64,000 bases of DNA. Origin: Streptomyces sp. H39-S7. GTDB taxonomy: Bacteria > Actinomycetota > Actinomycetes > Streptomycetales > Streptomycetaceae. The first letter of the stretch is position 1, and each line of letters opens with the position of its first letter. The notes beneath the pieces are model-generated. The model was not told where the DNA came from, did no database searches, and saw only the letters and a program-made list of their open reading frames with translations. Positions 15,302-23,259 of the stretch are shown here, one piece after another. Location of the stretch: contig NZ_JAPVLU010000048.1 of NCBI RefSeq assembly GCF_027158205.1, positions 1-64,000 on the forward strand, given 5' to 3'. The translations under genes were made by a program, and so were the position numbers.

Positions 15302-16012
15302 TCACGACGGGCGCCGCAGCCGGGCCGTGACGCCCCGTGCCTGCTCGGCCTTGACCTCGTTGGCGTACCGGTCGACGTACTCCTGCCCGGACATCGCCAG
15401 GATCGCGTACATGATCTCGTCGGTCGCCGACCGCACCACATAGCGCTCCCCTTCCATGCCCTCGAAGCGGCTGAACTCCATGGGGGTTCCGAAACGGATC
15501 GTGACCCGTCCCAGCCGGGGGAGTCTGCGGCCCGGCGGCTGCAGTTCGAAGGTGCCGACCATCGCGCACGGGATGACCGGCACCTGGGCCGTGATCGCCA
15601 TCGCCGCGACCCCGGTACGCCCCTTGTACAGCCGGCCGTCGTGCGACCTGGTGCCCTCCGGGTAGATGCCCAGCAGGTGGCCGTGGCCCAGCACTCCCAG
15701 CCCGGACTTCAGCGCCGCCTGGGAGGCCTTGCCGCCCGACCGGTCCACCGGGATCTGGCCTACCCCGCGGAAGAACGCGGCCGTCAGCCGGCCCTTGATC
15801 CCGGCGCCGGTGAAATACTCGGCCTTGGCCAGGAAGGTGATCCGGCGCGGCAGGATCGCCGGCATCAGGAAGTGGTCGGAGAACGACAGATGGTTGCCGG
15901 CTACGATCGCCGCACCCTCGTCCGGAATGTGTTCGAGGCCCTCGACCCGCGGCCGGAACAGCAGCCGCAGCAGCGGCCCCAGGATCACGAATTTGAGCAC
16001 GTGGTAGAACAC
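15302..16012 (-). CDS. 1-acylglycerol-3-phosphate O-acyltransferase (PlsC family)
   Basis: A 236-residue membrane-associated acyltransferase. The NHLSFSDHF motif (NHxSxxD, catalytic His-Asp) and the glycerol-phosphate-binding YPEGTRS motif are both intact, with an IPC-type motif (VIPCAMVG) later. It transfers an acyl chain to lysophosphatidic acid or a related acceptor in phospholipid synthesis. A hydrophobic N-terminus (FYHVLKFVILGPLLRLLF) suggests peripheral or single-span membrane binding. Streptomyces carry several PlsC paralogues, so the exact substrate is unassigned. Confidence 0.92.
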   Translation of the reverse strand: MFYHVLKFVILGPLLRLLFRPRVEGLEHIPDEGAAIVAGNHLSFSDHFLMPAILPRRITFLAKAEYFTGAGIKGRLTAAFFRGVGQIPVDRSGGKASQAALKSGLGVLGHGHLLGIYPEGTRSHDGRLYKGRTGVAAMAITAQVPVIPCAMVGTFELQPPGRRLPRLGRVTIRFGTPMEFSRFEGMEGERYVVRSATDEIMYAILAMSGQEYVDRYANEVKAEQARGVTARLRRPS

Positions 16013-16135
16013 GTCGCCCGTTTCCCCCCTCCACGCCGGGGAGCGCCCGCACCCCGGTGACCAGGCACAGTAGTGCCGATGCGGGCGGGGCGCGAGAGGA
16101 CGGTGTCCGCTGTCGCGCCGGGTGCGGGTCCGCCG

Positions 16136-16297
16136 TCAGCGGGGCGCCCGGATGGCGAGCACGCCGACGGTGCACAGCCCCAGCAGCACCCAGGCGAACC
16201 ACAGCCAGCCGTTCGCGCCCAGCGCCACCGTATAGGCGGACACCGCCACCAGAGATGCCACGGTGCACACCGCCATCGTCTTCGCGGGTGTCGGCAT
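16136..16297 (-). CDS. Small two-span membrane protein (53 aa)
   Basis: About 53 residues starting MPTPAKTMAVCTVASLV and ending in RAPR, with two hydrophobic segments (about 7-25 and 31-48) and a central Trp-rich turn. ATG 16297 is preceded by GGAGG at 7-11 bases, which supports a real gene. No family was recognised. It lies on the same strand as the PlsC gene (124 bp apart) and the unknown gene at 16379. Confidence 0.6.
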   Translation of the reverse strand: MPTPAKTMAVCTVASLVAVSAYTVALGANGWLWFAWVLLGLCTVGVLAIRAPR

Positions 16298-16378
16298 GGC
16301 GCCCTCCTCCCGAGAATCCCAGGACGGCACGCCTGTCGACGGCCCCGCCTCCATGGTGACCGGTCGCCGCCTCCTGCG

Positions 16379-17413
16379 CTACCAGTCGCCGTCCGCCACC
16401 TGGCCGTCGTCCTTGAGTTTCTTGACCTGGCCCGGCTGGACCGGCGCCCAGGGCTGCTGATCGTCGCCCAGCCAGTCGCCCACCGGCTTCACATCGGCCA
16501 GCGGTCCCGCGGCGTCGAGGTCGGCGGCGTCCGCGTCGTAGTAGTCGAACCAGGGCAGGCCCGCCGCGTTGTAGGCGGCCCGGTCCACCGGCGACGGCGG
16601 AGGGGCCTCACCGGTGATCTGCCGCCACTGCGGGGCGGTCGCCAGATGGACGAAGACCCGTCCGGACGCCGTCGTGCGCCAGTCGCCCGGCAGCCGCTCG
16701 TCGCGGTAGACCTCCTGCCGCATCCGGCCGCCGGCACCCAGTCCCATCGACGGCGCGGACGGCGCGGCGGGCGCGGCCCTGGCCGCCATCGGCATCGCCG
16801 CCCCGTACCCCGCCGGGGGAGCCATGCCGTCCTCGGCCGCGACGCCCCAGGGGCCCCGGGTGGCGACCGCGCGCCGCTCCTGCTCGGCGCGCCATACCGC
16901 GAGCGGCTCGTCCCGCAGCTCGAAGACCTGCAACTGCACCCCGCCCCAGACCTCCTCGCCGGAGACCTGGCCCTCCACGGTCGCTCCCAGGCCCAGCGGC
17001 ACCGCGACGAACTGCCGGATCGTGCCGGATCCGGAGTTGATCCCGTCCAGCCAGGGTTGCCGGGGCAAAACGACATAGTTCTGCGGATCCTGCGACATCC
17101 TGTCGCTCCACGGCCGCCCCGAGATCGCGCACACCTTGCCCACGCCCACCTGGAGCGCGGCCGGCACCGGCGAGGAGAAGCTCAGCCACATCGCTTCGCG
17201 CTGGTAGACCGGCAGCACCACGCCGCCGCGGGTCAGCCACTCGGCGGGCGCCCGGTCCGGATAGTCCGCCACCCTGCGCAGCGGGAACGTGCCGATGCCC
17301 GGCGGCAGCGGATGCGTCCCCGTCTCCGGCAGGCGCAGCGTGCGCATGAAGCGCACCGTCACCCCGCCCGGCAGTTCCAGCGCTCCGCCCGAAATCCGCA
17401 CCTGATCCCCCAT
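16379..17413 (-). CDS. Conserved-type hypothetical protein of unknown function
   Basis: A 344-residue soluble protein starting MGDQVRISGGALELPGGV. It contains many Trp, Pro and Gly residues. The first half is beta-rich (VTVRFMRTLRLPETG ... SFSSPVPAALQVGVGKVCAISG); the central part is Ala/Met/Pro-rich; the C-terminus has WFDYYDADAADLDAAGPLADVKPVGDWLGDD. No catalytic motif was recognised and no function is proposed. It starts 33 bp after the CtaG-like gene ends on the same strand, so the pair may be co-transcribed. Start ATG 17413 has AGGGAGG about 7 bases away. Confidence 0.7.
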   Translation of the reverse strand: MGDQVRISGGALELPGGVTVRFMRTLRLPETGTHPLPPGIGTFPLRRVADYPDRAPAEWLTRGGVVLPVYQREAMWLSFSSPVPAALQVGVGKVCAISGRPWSDRMSQDPQNYVVLPRQPWLDGINSGSGTIRQFVAVPLGLGATVEGQVSGEEVWGGVQLQVFELRDEPLAVWRAEQERRAVATRGPWGVAAEDGMAPPAGYGAAMPMAARAAPAAPSAPSMGLGAGGRMRQEVYRDERLPGDWRTTASGRVFVHLATAPQWRQITGEAPPPSPVDRAAYNAAGLPWFDYYDADAADLDAAGPLADVKPVGDWLGDDQQPWAPVQPGQVKKLKDDGQVADGDW

Positions 17414-17446
17414 CTCGCGCCTCCCCTTCATCGGCTGTGCCGGCTG

Positions 17447-18406
17447 TCAGCCGCGACCGCGGGTGTCCAAGGATGCCAAATAGGCGTTGTAGGCCACCAG
17501 ATCCGCGTCCCCGTCACGGTCCGCCGCCCGATCCGACCGCCGTGCCTGCCGCTGATCGGAGGTGTACCACTGGAACAGCAGCGCCACCAGCACGATGACC
17601 GAGGGGATCTCGCTGAACGCCCACGCGATGCCGCCCGCCGCGCTCTGGTCCTGCAGCGGATCGACCCCGAGCGACGCGGGCGGGTGCAGGAACGTGGTCA
17701 CCATCGGCTCGGTGCCCATCATCAGGGCGATCCCGAAGAACGCGTGGAACGGCATCCCCGCGAACAGCTCCAGCATCCGCATGATGTGGCTGGGGCGGTG
17801 CGGCCCCGGGTCCACGCCCATGATCGGCCAGAAGAAGACCAGGCCGACGGCGAGGAAGTGGGTCATCATCGCGATGTGGCCCAGCCTGCTGCCCATCAGG
17901 AAGTCGAAGAGCGGCGAGAAGTACACGGCGTACAGGCTGGCGATGAAGAGCGGAATGGTGAACGCGGGATGGGTGACGACCCGCATGTAGCGGCTGTGCA
18001 GGAAGACCACCAGCAGCTCACGCGGCCCCTTGCGCCCGCGCCCGCGCGCCGTGGCGGGAAGTGCCCGCAGGGCCAGCGTCACCGGAGCGCCCAGCAGCAG
18101 CAGAATGGGGGAGAGCATGCTGATGACCATGTGCTGCACCATGTGCACGCTGAACATGACCATGCCGTAGTCGTTCATCGCGGTGCACATCACCGAGGCG
18201 ACGGTTAGCACACCCAGGACGAAGGCGGCGATCCGGCCGGCCGGCCAGTGGTCGCCGCGCCGCCACAGCCGCACCACGCCCCAGCCGTACAGCCCGAGCG
18301 CCAGCAGGCACCCCGACAGGAACACCGGGTCCCCGCTGAACTCCAGCGCCCGCCCAAGGGTGAACGGCGGCAAGTCCATGGGCATGCCGTGTCCGCCGTG
18401 GTCCAT
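17447..18406 (-). CDS. Cytochrome c oxidase assembly protein, CtaG-like
   Basis: A 319-residue membrane protein of the caa3-type CtaG (PF09678) family, implicated in copper insertion during cytochrome oxidase assembly. About seven membrane segments are visible. Conserved His-Met positions occur in FSVHMVQHMVISML and MTHFLAVGLVFFWPIMGVDP. The N-terminal MDHGGHGMPMD is a His/Met-rich copper-binding-like stretch (inference). The gene is followed by a same-strand unknown gene. Upstream sits the pfkA terminator hairpin. Confidence 0.85.
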   Translation of the reverse strand: MDHGGHGMPMDLPPFTLGRALEFSGDPVFLSGCLLALGLYGWGVVRLWRRGDHWPAGRIAAFVLGVLTVASVMCTAMNDYGMVMFSVHMVQHMVISMLSPILLLLGAPVTLALRALPATARGRGRKGPRELLVVFLHSRYMRVVTHPAFTIPLFIASLYAVYFSPLFDFLMGSRLGHIAMMTHFLAVGLVFFWPIMGVDPGPHRPSHIMRMLELFAGMPFHAFFGIALMMGTEPMVTTFLHPPASLGVDPLQDQSAAGGIAWAFSEIPSVIVLVALLFQWYTSDQRQARRSDRAADRDGDADLVAYNAYLASLDTRGRG

Positions 18407-18494
18407 GGGTCACTCTCTTCTGTCCGTGCCGACTGCCTCGCCCGCGCCGTCCGGCATTGTGCCGATTCGACCCGTGCGCCCGCACCAGACTAGA

Positions 18495-18528
18495 GCCGCC
18501 CCCGGCCGGTGATGCGGCCGGGGGCGGC
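18495..18528 (-). terminator. Terminator hairpin downstream of pfkA
   Basis: Perfect 13-bp GC-rich arms (GCCGCCCCCGGCC and its complement) at 18495-18507 and 18516-18528 with an 8-base loop. It lies 60-95 bases past the pfkA stop, and before the CtaG-like gene start on the same strand. Confidence 0.7.
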
Positions 18529-18589
18529 CCCGTACGTCGGAAGCGGGCGTCAGCCCGTCACAGGGCCCGCCGAGCGGCGGGCGGCCCGG

Positions 18590-19615
18590 CTACAGGACGC
18601 ACTCGGCCTCGATGTAGCGCTCGGCCGGAACGGTCTTGAGGTGCTCCACGGCCTCGGCCAGCGGCACCAGCTTGATGTCGGTGCCGCGCAGCGCCGTCAT
18701 CATGCCGAAGTCACCGTTGTGGACGGCCTCCACCGCGTGCCAGCCGAACCGGGTCGCGAGCACCCGGTCGTAGGCGGTGGGCGTGCCGCCGCGCTGCACA
18801 TGGCCCAGGATCACCGGCCGCGCCTCCTTGCCGAGGCGCTGCTCCAGCTCCACCGACAGCTGGGTGGCGACCCCGGTGAAGCGCTCGTGGCCGTAGATGT
18901 CCTTGGCACCGGACGAGAACTCCATCGAGCCCTCGCGCGGCTTGGCGCCTTCCGACACCACGACGATCGCGAACTTCTTGCCCGCCGCGAAGCGCTTGCC
19001 GACCAGGTCGGCCAGCTCGCCGATGTCGAAGGGCCGCTCCGGCACCACGATGGCGTGCGCGCCGGCCGCCATGCCCGAGTGCAGGGCGATCCAGCCGGTG
19101 TGCCGGCCCATGACCTCGACGATCAGCACCCGCTGGTGCGACTCGGCGGTGGTCTTGAGGCGGTCGAGGGCCTCGGTGGCGACCATGACGGCCGTGTCGA
19201 ACCCGAAGGTGACGTCCGTCGAGGCGATGTCGTTGTCGATCGTCTTGGGCACGCCCACGATGGGCAGGCCGGCGTCCGACAGCAGCTTGGCCGCCTTGAG
19301 GGTGCCCTCACCGCCGATCGGGATGATCGCGTCCAGGCCCAGGTCCCGTACGTGGCCCTTGGCCTGCTCCACGCCCCCGCGCAGATGCGCGGGCTGTACC
19401 CGGGACGAGCCCAGAATCGTTCCGCCGCGGGCCAGGATGCCGCTGACGGCGTCCAGGTCCAGCTTGCGGTAGTCGCACTCCAGCAGGCCCTTCCAGCCGT
19501 CGTGGAACCCGATGACCTCATCACCGTGGTCGACGACGGCGCGGTGCACCACCGACCTGATGACGGCATTGAGTCCGGGGCAGTCTCCGCCGCTCGTCAG
19601 CACACCAATACGCAT
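18590..19615 (-). CDS. pfkA: ATP-dependent 6-phosphofructokinase
   Basis: A 341-residue group III PFK, committing fructose-6-phosphate to glycolysis. The motifs GGDCPGLN, GGEGTL, PKTIDNDI, EVMGRHTGW and GHVQRGG are all present. GGEG rather than GGDD in the second motif argues for ATP over pyrophosphate as phosphoryl donor. ATG 19615 (MRIGVLTSGG) was chosen because family members begin here. The gene is monocistronic, with its own hairpin downstream. Confidence 0.95.
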   Translation of the reverse strand: MRIGVLTSGGDCPGLNAVIRSVVHRAVVDHGDEVIGFHDGWKGLLECDYRKLDLDAVSGILARGGTILGSSRVQPAHLRGGVEQAKGHVRDLGLDAIIPIGGEGTLKAAKLLSDAGLPIVGVPKTIDNDIASTDVTFGFDTAVMVATEALDRLKTTAESHQRVLIVEVMGRHTGWIALHSGMAAGAHAIVVPERPFDIGELADLVGKRFAAGKKFAIVVVSEGAKPREGSMEFSSGAKDIYGHERFTGVATQLSVELEQRLGKEARPVILGHVQRGGTPTAYDRVLATRFGWHAVEAVHNGDFGMMTALRGTDIKLVPLAEAVEHLKTVPAERYIEAECVL

Positions 19616-19741
19616 TGCTCTCGCACTCCCGCGATTCAAACGGACGGCCGGACCCCGTCGTCCGGGTGGAACCCCCGTTACCTTAGCCAGCCGCGTGCGG
19701 ACGGCGCACAGCCGCCCGCACTGCGGACACCGCCCGCCGTC

Positions 19742-20470
19742 TCAGGCGGGCTGGCCCGCCGCCGTGATCCGCTCGGTGCGCAGCGCCTCGTACCACTGGT
19801 CGTCGACCGGCGGCAGCGCGTTCACGTCCAGTGCCAGCTTCAGCAGCAGGTCCGCGATCTGCGGGTTGCGGGCCATGACCGGGCCGTGCATGTACGTGCC
19901 GAAGACGGTGTCGTTGTACGCGCCCTCGGTGCCGTCGCCGGTCCCGTTGCCCTTGCCGATCCGCAGCGTCGCCAGCGGGCGCGCGCTCGGCCCGATGTGG
20001 GTGACGCCCTGGTGGTTCTCGAACCCGGTCAGCGGCGGCAGGCCGAGCCGCGGGTCGATGTCGGCCAGGACGTCGCCGACGCAGCGCTCGCCCTCGCCGC
20101 GCACGCTGACGACGTCGAGCAGGCCGAGGCCGGCCTCGGGGCGGCCCAGGTCGTTCACGAACTCGTGGCCGAGGATCTGGTAGCCGGCGCAGACCGAGAA
20201 GACGATCGCGCCGTTGGCGACCGCGCGGTTCAGCCCGCCGTCGCGGCGCAGCCGCTCCGCGGCCAGCCGCTGCGGGCGGTCCTCACCGCCGCCGATCAGG
20301 TAGATGTCCCCGGAGGTGGGGATCGGCTGGTCGGACCGGACGTCGATCCGGCTGACGTTCAGGCGCCGCTGGCGGGCGCGCCGCTCCACGACCAGGGCGT
20401 TGCCCTGATCGCCGTAGGTGCTGAGCAGGTCCGGGTAGACCCACACCAGGCGAAGGCTGGAATCGCTCAT
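19742..20470 (-). CDS. gatD: Lipid II isoglutaminyl synthase, glutamine amidotransferase subunit
   Basis: A 242-residue CobB/CobQ-like glutaminase that supplies ammonia to MurT for amidating the D-Glu of lipid II. The catalytic Cys is in VFSVCAGYQILG (about Cys94) and the His is in GTYMHGPVMARNP. LGGGED-type oxyanion elements occur earlier as IGGGEDRPQ. It follows murT on the same strand with a 28-bp gap, as in other Gram-positives, so the pair forms the MurT-GatD complex. Confidence 0.94.
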   Translation of the reverse strand: MSDSSLRLVWVYPDLLSTYGDQGNALVVERRARQRRLNVSRIDVRSDQPIPTSGDIYLIGGGEDRPQRLAAERLRRDGGLNRAVANGAIVFSVCAGYQILGHEFVNDLGRPEAGLGLLDVVSVRGEGERCVGDVLADIDPRLGLPPLTGFENHQGVTHIGPSARPLATLRIGKGNGTGDGTEGAYNDTVFGTYMHGPVMARNPQIADLLLKLALDVNALPPVDDQWYEALRTERITAAGQPA

Positions 20471-20498
20471 GCTTGCTTCTCCTCGTCCCGGGTCCGGG

Positions 20499-21737
20499 TC
20501 AGTTGCCGACGCGGCGGCGCAGGTCCTGGAAGGCCGTGTAGTTGGCGATGGTCTCGATCCGGCCGGGGGGCGCGGAGCGCACCGCCTCGTCGACGTCCGC
20601 GCAGACGCGGAAGTCCAGTCCCGCGACCTCCAGGCGGACCGCGAGGTCCAGCTTGCGGTCGCCGATGACGTAGATCGGGTGCCCGGCGAGCCGGGTGTAG
20701 TCCACGTCCCACAGCCACGAGGTGTCGGTGCCGTCGGCGCCGCGGGCGTTGACGGACAGGATCACCGGGGTGGGCGGGCCGTCGATGAGGGAGAACGTCT
20801 CCAGCCAGCCGGCCGGGTTCTTCGCCAGCAGCAGCCGCAGCTCGCGCTCCAGGTAGGTGACGACGTCGTAGCGTCCGGCCACCGCCTGCACCGCGTACAT
20901 CCGCTCCAGCGCGACCTTCGGCTCCACCCCGAAGGCGGCCGCCGCGGCGGCGGAGACGGCCGCGTTGGACTTGTTGGCCCGTCCCGGCAGTTGCAGGCGG
21001 ATGGGCCAGGCGACGCCGTACGGGTCGATGACGTTGTCGCCGGAGAGCGCCCAGGTCGGCGCGGGACGGCGGAAGCCGCAGTCACCGCAGAACCAGTCCT
21101 CGGAGGGGCGCTGGAGGACGCCGCCGCACGAGGGGCACGACCAGGCGTCGTCCTTCCACTCCTGGCCCGCGGCGACCCACACCACGGTGGGGCAGGAGGA
21201 GGCGGCCCAGGTGATCAGCGGGTCGTCGGCGTTGGCGATGACGATGGCGTCCGTGCCGGACAGGCCCTCGCGCCAGTGCTCGGCGAGCATGCGGGTCTCG
21301 GCCGCGCGGTCGAGCTGGTCGCGGGAGAGGTTGAGGAGGGCGATGGCCTTGGGGGCGACGTCGCGGGCGACGCCTGCCAGGTACTTCTCGTCGACCTCGA
21401 TCACGCCGTAGCGGGCGTCCGCGCCGCCGGCGAGCGCCGAGGTGATGCCGGCCGGCATGTTCGCGCCCAGGGCGTTGGAGACGACGGGGCCGTTGGCCCG
21501 CAGCGCCTCCGCGAGCAGCCGGGTCGTCGTCGTCTTGCCGTTGGTGGCGGACACCAGCACGACATCGAGGTGCCCTGCCAGCCGGGCCAGCAGATCGGGG
21601 TCGACCCGCAGGGCCACCCGTCCGCCGATCACCGATCCGCTGCCGCGGCCCGCCGCACGGGACACCGCCGCAGCCGCCTTGCCCGCCGTCACGGCCAGCT
21701 TGGCCCGCGGAGTCAGCGGCTCCGAGTTGCCTGCCAT
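20499..21737 (-). CDS. murT: Lipid II isoglutaminyl synthase, Mur-ligase-like subunit
   Basis: A 412-residue Mur ligase homologue. The ATP-binding P-loop TNGKTTTTR and the DUF1727 C-terminal domain are present. A zinc ribbon with four cysteines (CPSCGG ... CGDCG) is inserted in the middle domain, as expected for MurT. It phosphorylates/activates the glutamate carboxyl of lipid II for amidation by GatD-derived ammonia, which affects cross-linking. It is the first gene of the murT-gatD pair and divergent from def. Confidence 0.95.
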   Translation of the reverse strand: MAGNSEPLTPRAKLAVTAGKAAAAVSRAAGRGSGSVIGGRVALRVDPDLLARLAGHLDVVLVSATNGKTTTTRLLAEALRANGPVVSNALGANMPAGITSALAGGADARYGVIEVDEKYLAGVARDVAPKAIALLNLSRDQLDRAAETRMLAEHWREGLSGTDAIVIANADDPLITWAASSCPTVVWVAAGQEWKDDAWSCPSCGGVLQRPSEDWFCGDCGFRRPAPTWALSGDNVIDPYGVAWPIRLQLPGRANKSNAAVSAAAAAAFGVEPKVALERMYAVQAVAGRYDVVTYLERELRLLLAKNPAGWLETFSLIDGPPTPVILSVNARGADGTDTSWLWDVDYTRLAGHPIYVIGDRKLDLAVRLEVAGLDFRVCADVDEAVRSAPPGRIETIANYTAFQDLRRRVGN

Positions 21738-21914
21738 CGTCTAACATCCTCCTCGCGTCCGGCCCCACACCTGCACAAGCCTCGCGGTGGCCGACTCTCC
21801 GCCCCTCCACGCCGATCCAACACCCGGGAGGCTTCGGTCTCGGTCAGCCTATCCACATTCCCGCGCGGCCCCCGCACCGTAGGCCCGCCACGTACAGGCT
21901 CTACGCTTGCCGGC

Positions 21915-22460
21915 ATGCGACACGGCACTATCCCCGGCAGCACCGGCACCATCCGTCCGATGCGTCTCATCGGCGACCCGGTGCTCCACGCGGCGTGCGC
22001 CGAGGTCACCGCGTTCGACGGTGAACTGGCCGGTCTCGTCGAGGACATGTTCGCCACCATGTACGCCGCCGACGGCGTCGGGCTGGCCGCCAACCAGATC
22101 GGCACGGCCCTGCGGGTGTTCGTCTACGACTGCCCCGACGACGAGGACGTGCGGCATCTGGGGCACGTCGTCAATCCGCGGCTGGTGGAGGTGGACGGCG
22201 TCACCGTGACCGGTTCCGAGGGGTGCCTGTCGCTGCCGGGCATCAACGCGGGCACCACCCGCCACGACCACGCGGTGGTCGAGGGCGTCGACGTGCGCGG
22301 CGAGCCGGTGCGGATCGCCGGCACCGGCTTCTTCGCCCGCTGCCTGCAGCACGAGTGCGACCACCTCGACGGCGGCCTGTTCACCGACCGCCTCGGCGGC
22401 CTGCGCCGCCGCCGCGCCCTACGGGCCGCCCGCCGGGCGCCCTGGGCGCGGCAGCGCTGA
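21915..22460 (+). CDS. def: Peptide deformylase
   Basis: A 181-residue metalloenzyme removing the N-formyl group from nascent proteins. All three motifs are intact: GVGLAANQIG, EGCLSLPG and HECDHLDG (Cys and two His bind Fe2+, Glu is catalytic). ATG 21915 lies 7 bases after TACGCT (-10-like), with no Shine-Dalgarno sequence, so the transcript is probably leaderless. Its basic C-terminal tail (RRRRALRAARRAPWARQR) is longer than in minimal PDFs. Convergent with a TetR gene 8 bp away. Confidence 0.95.
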   Translation: MRHGTIPGSTGTIRPMRLIGDPVLHAACAEVTAFDGELAGLVEDMFATMYAADGVGLAANQIGTALRVFVYDCPDDEDVRHLGHVVNPRLVEVDGVTVTGSEGCLSLPGINAGTTRHDHAVVEGVDVRGEPVRIAGTGFFARCLQHECDHLDGGLFTDRLGGLRRRRALRAARRAPWARQR

Positions 22461-22468
22461 GGCCCCGC

Positions 22469-23113
22469 TCACAACCCCGGGCTGCCCGCCCGGTCGCCGG
22501 CCGCGGCCAGCCGCCCCCACAGCAGGTCGGCGAGGTGGCTGACCAACTGGTCGCGGGAGACGGGGCGTTCGCTGAGCCACCAGTCGCCCGCCGCGTGCAT
22601 CATGCCGACGATGCCGTGGCCCCACACCCGCGCCAGTTCCTGGCTCTGCGGGCCCAGGTCGAGCCGCTCGGCGATCACCTCGGCCAGGTCCTCGCCCATC
22701 CGCCGCAGCAGGGAGGAGGAGTGCCTGCCTCCGTCGAAGCCCTTGTCGCCGTCGCCCGGCGCCTCGGCCGGGTGCATCAGGAAGCGGTAGACCTGGGGGC
22801 GGCTCTCGATCGCGGCGAGGTAGGCGTGCAGCGTGGCCTCCACCCGGTCGCGGCGGTCGTTGCCGGAGTCGAGGGCGGCGCGCAGCGCGCCGAGCAGGGC
22901 GTCCGTGTGCCGCTGGGCCAGCGCCCGGTAGAGGCCGCTCTTGTCGCCGAAGTGACGATAGAGAATCGGCTTGGTGATTCCGGCCTCGGCGGCGATCGCG
23001 TTCATGGAGGCTTCGGGTCCGTCCCGCAGTACGACGCGGTCGGCGGCCTCGAGCAGCTCTTTACGCCGTCGCTCGGTCGCCGTCCGCTGGTCCTGCCGCT
23101 GGCCGGTGTCCAC
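22469..23113 (-). CDS. TetR family regulator (fatty-acid/acyl-CoA type)
   Basis: A 214-residue regulator. The HTH is RRKELLEAADRVVLRDGPEASMNAIAAEAGITKPILYRHFGDK. The ligand-binding half is helical, ending HLADLLWGRLAAAG. Being divergent from an acyl-CoA dehydrogenase, it probably represses that gene and responds to an acyl-CoA. GTG 23113 gives the shorter N-terminus; an upstream GTG-led extension with extra Cys residues (to 23170) looks unlikely. Alternating GTAACA/TGTTAC half-sites in the intergenic region are its likely operator. Confidence 0.9.
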   Translation of the reverse strand: MDTGQRQDQRTATERRRKELLEAADRVVLRDGPEASMNAIAAEAGITKPILYRHFGDKSGLYRALAQRHTDALLGALRAALDSGNDRRDRVEATLHAYLAAIESRPQVYRFLMHPAEAPGDGDKGFDGGRHSSSLLRRMGEDLAEVIAERLDLGPQSQELARVWGHGIVGMMHAAGDWWLSERPVSRDQLVSHLADLLWGRLAAAGDRAGSPGL

Positions 23114-23194
23114 CCGTACTCCCTGTCTGTTCGATTTCGTGCACTCTGCGCAACGTAACACCCCGGTCATGGCAGCCGGGTTCGTGGCAGGGAG

Positions 23195-23200
23195 TTGACA
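23195..23200 (+). promoter_or_regulatory. -35-like hexamer of the acyl-CoA dehydrogenase promoter
   Basis: TTGACA is a consensus -35 hexamer 60 bases before the start codon. The expected -10 position falls on the TetR half-sites at 23215-23243, so a bound regulator would block initiation. No strong -10 hexamer was seen. Confidence 0.45.
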
Positions 23201-23214
23201 TCCCCTACTCGTGG

Positions 23215-23243
23215 GTAACAGACTGATGTTACCGCAAGTAACA
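23215..23243 (+). promoter_or_regulatory. Probable TetR operator: three alternating half-sites
   Basis: GTAACA (23215-23220), TGTTAC (23227-23232) and GTAACA (23238-23243) form two overlapping palindromes with 6-bp and 5-bp spacers. They occupy the region between a TTGACA box and the dehydrogenase RBS. Confidence 0.65.
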
Positions 23244-23259
23244 ACCAGGTGGAGGGGAC

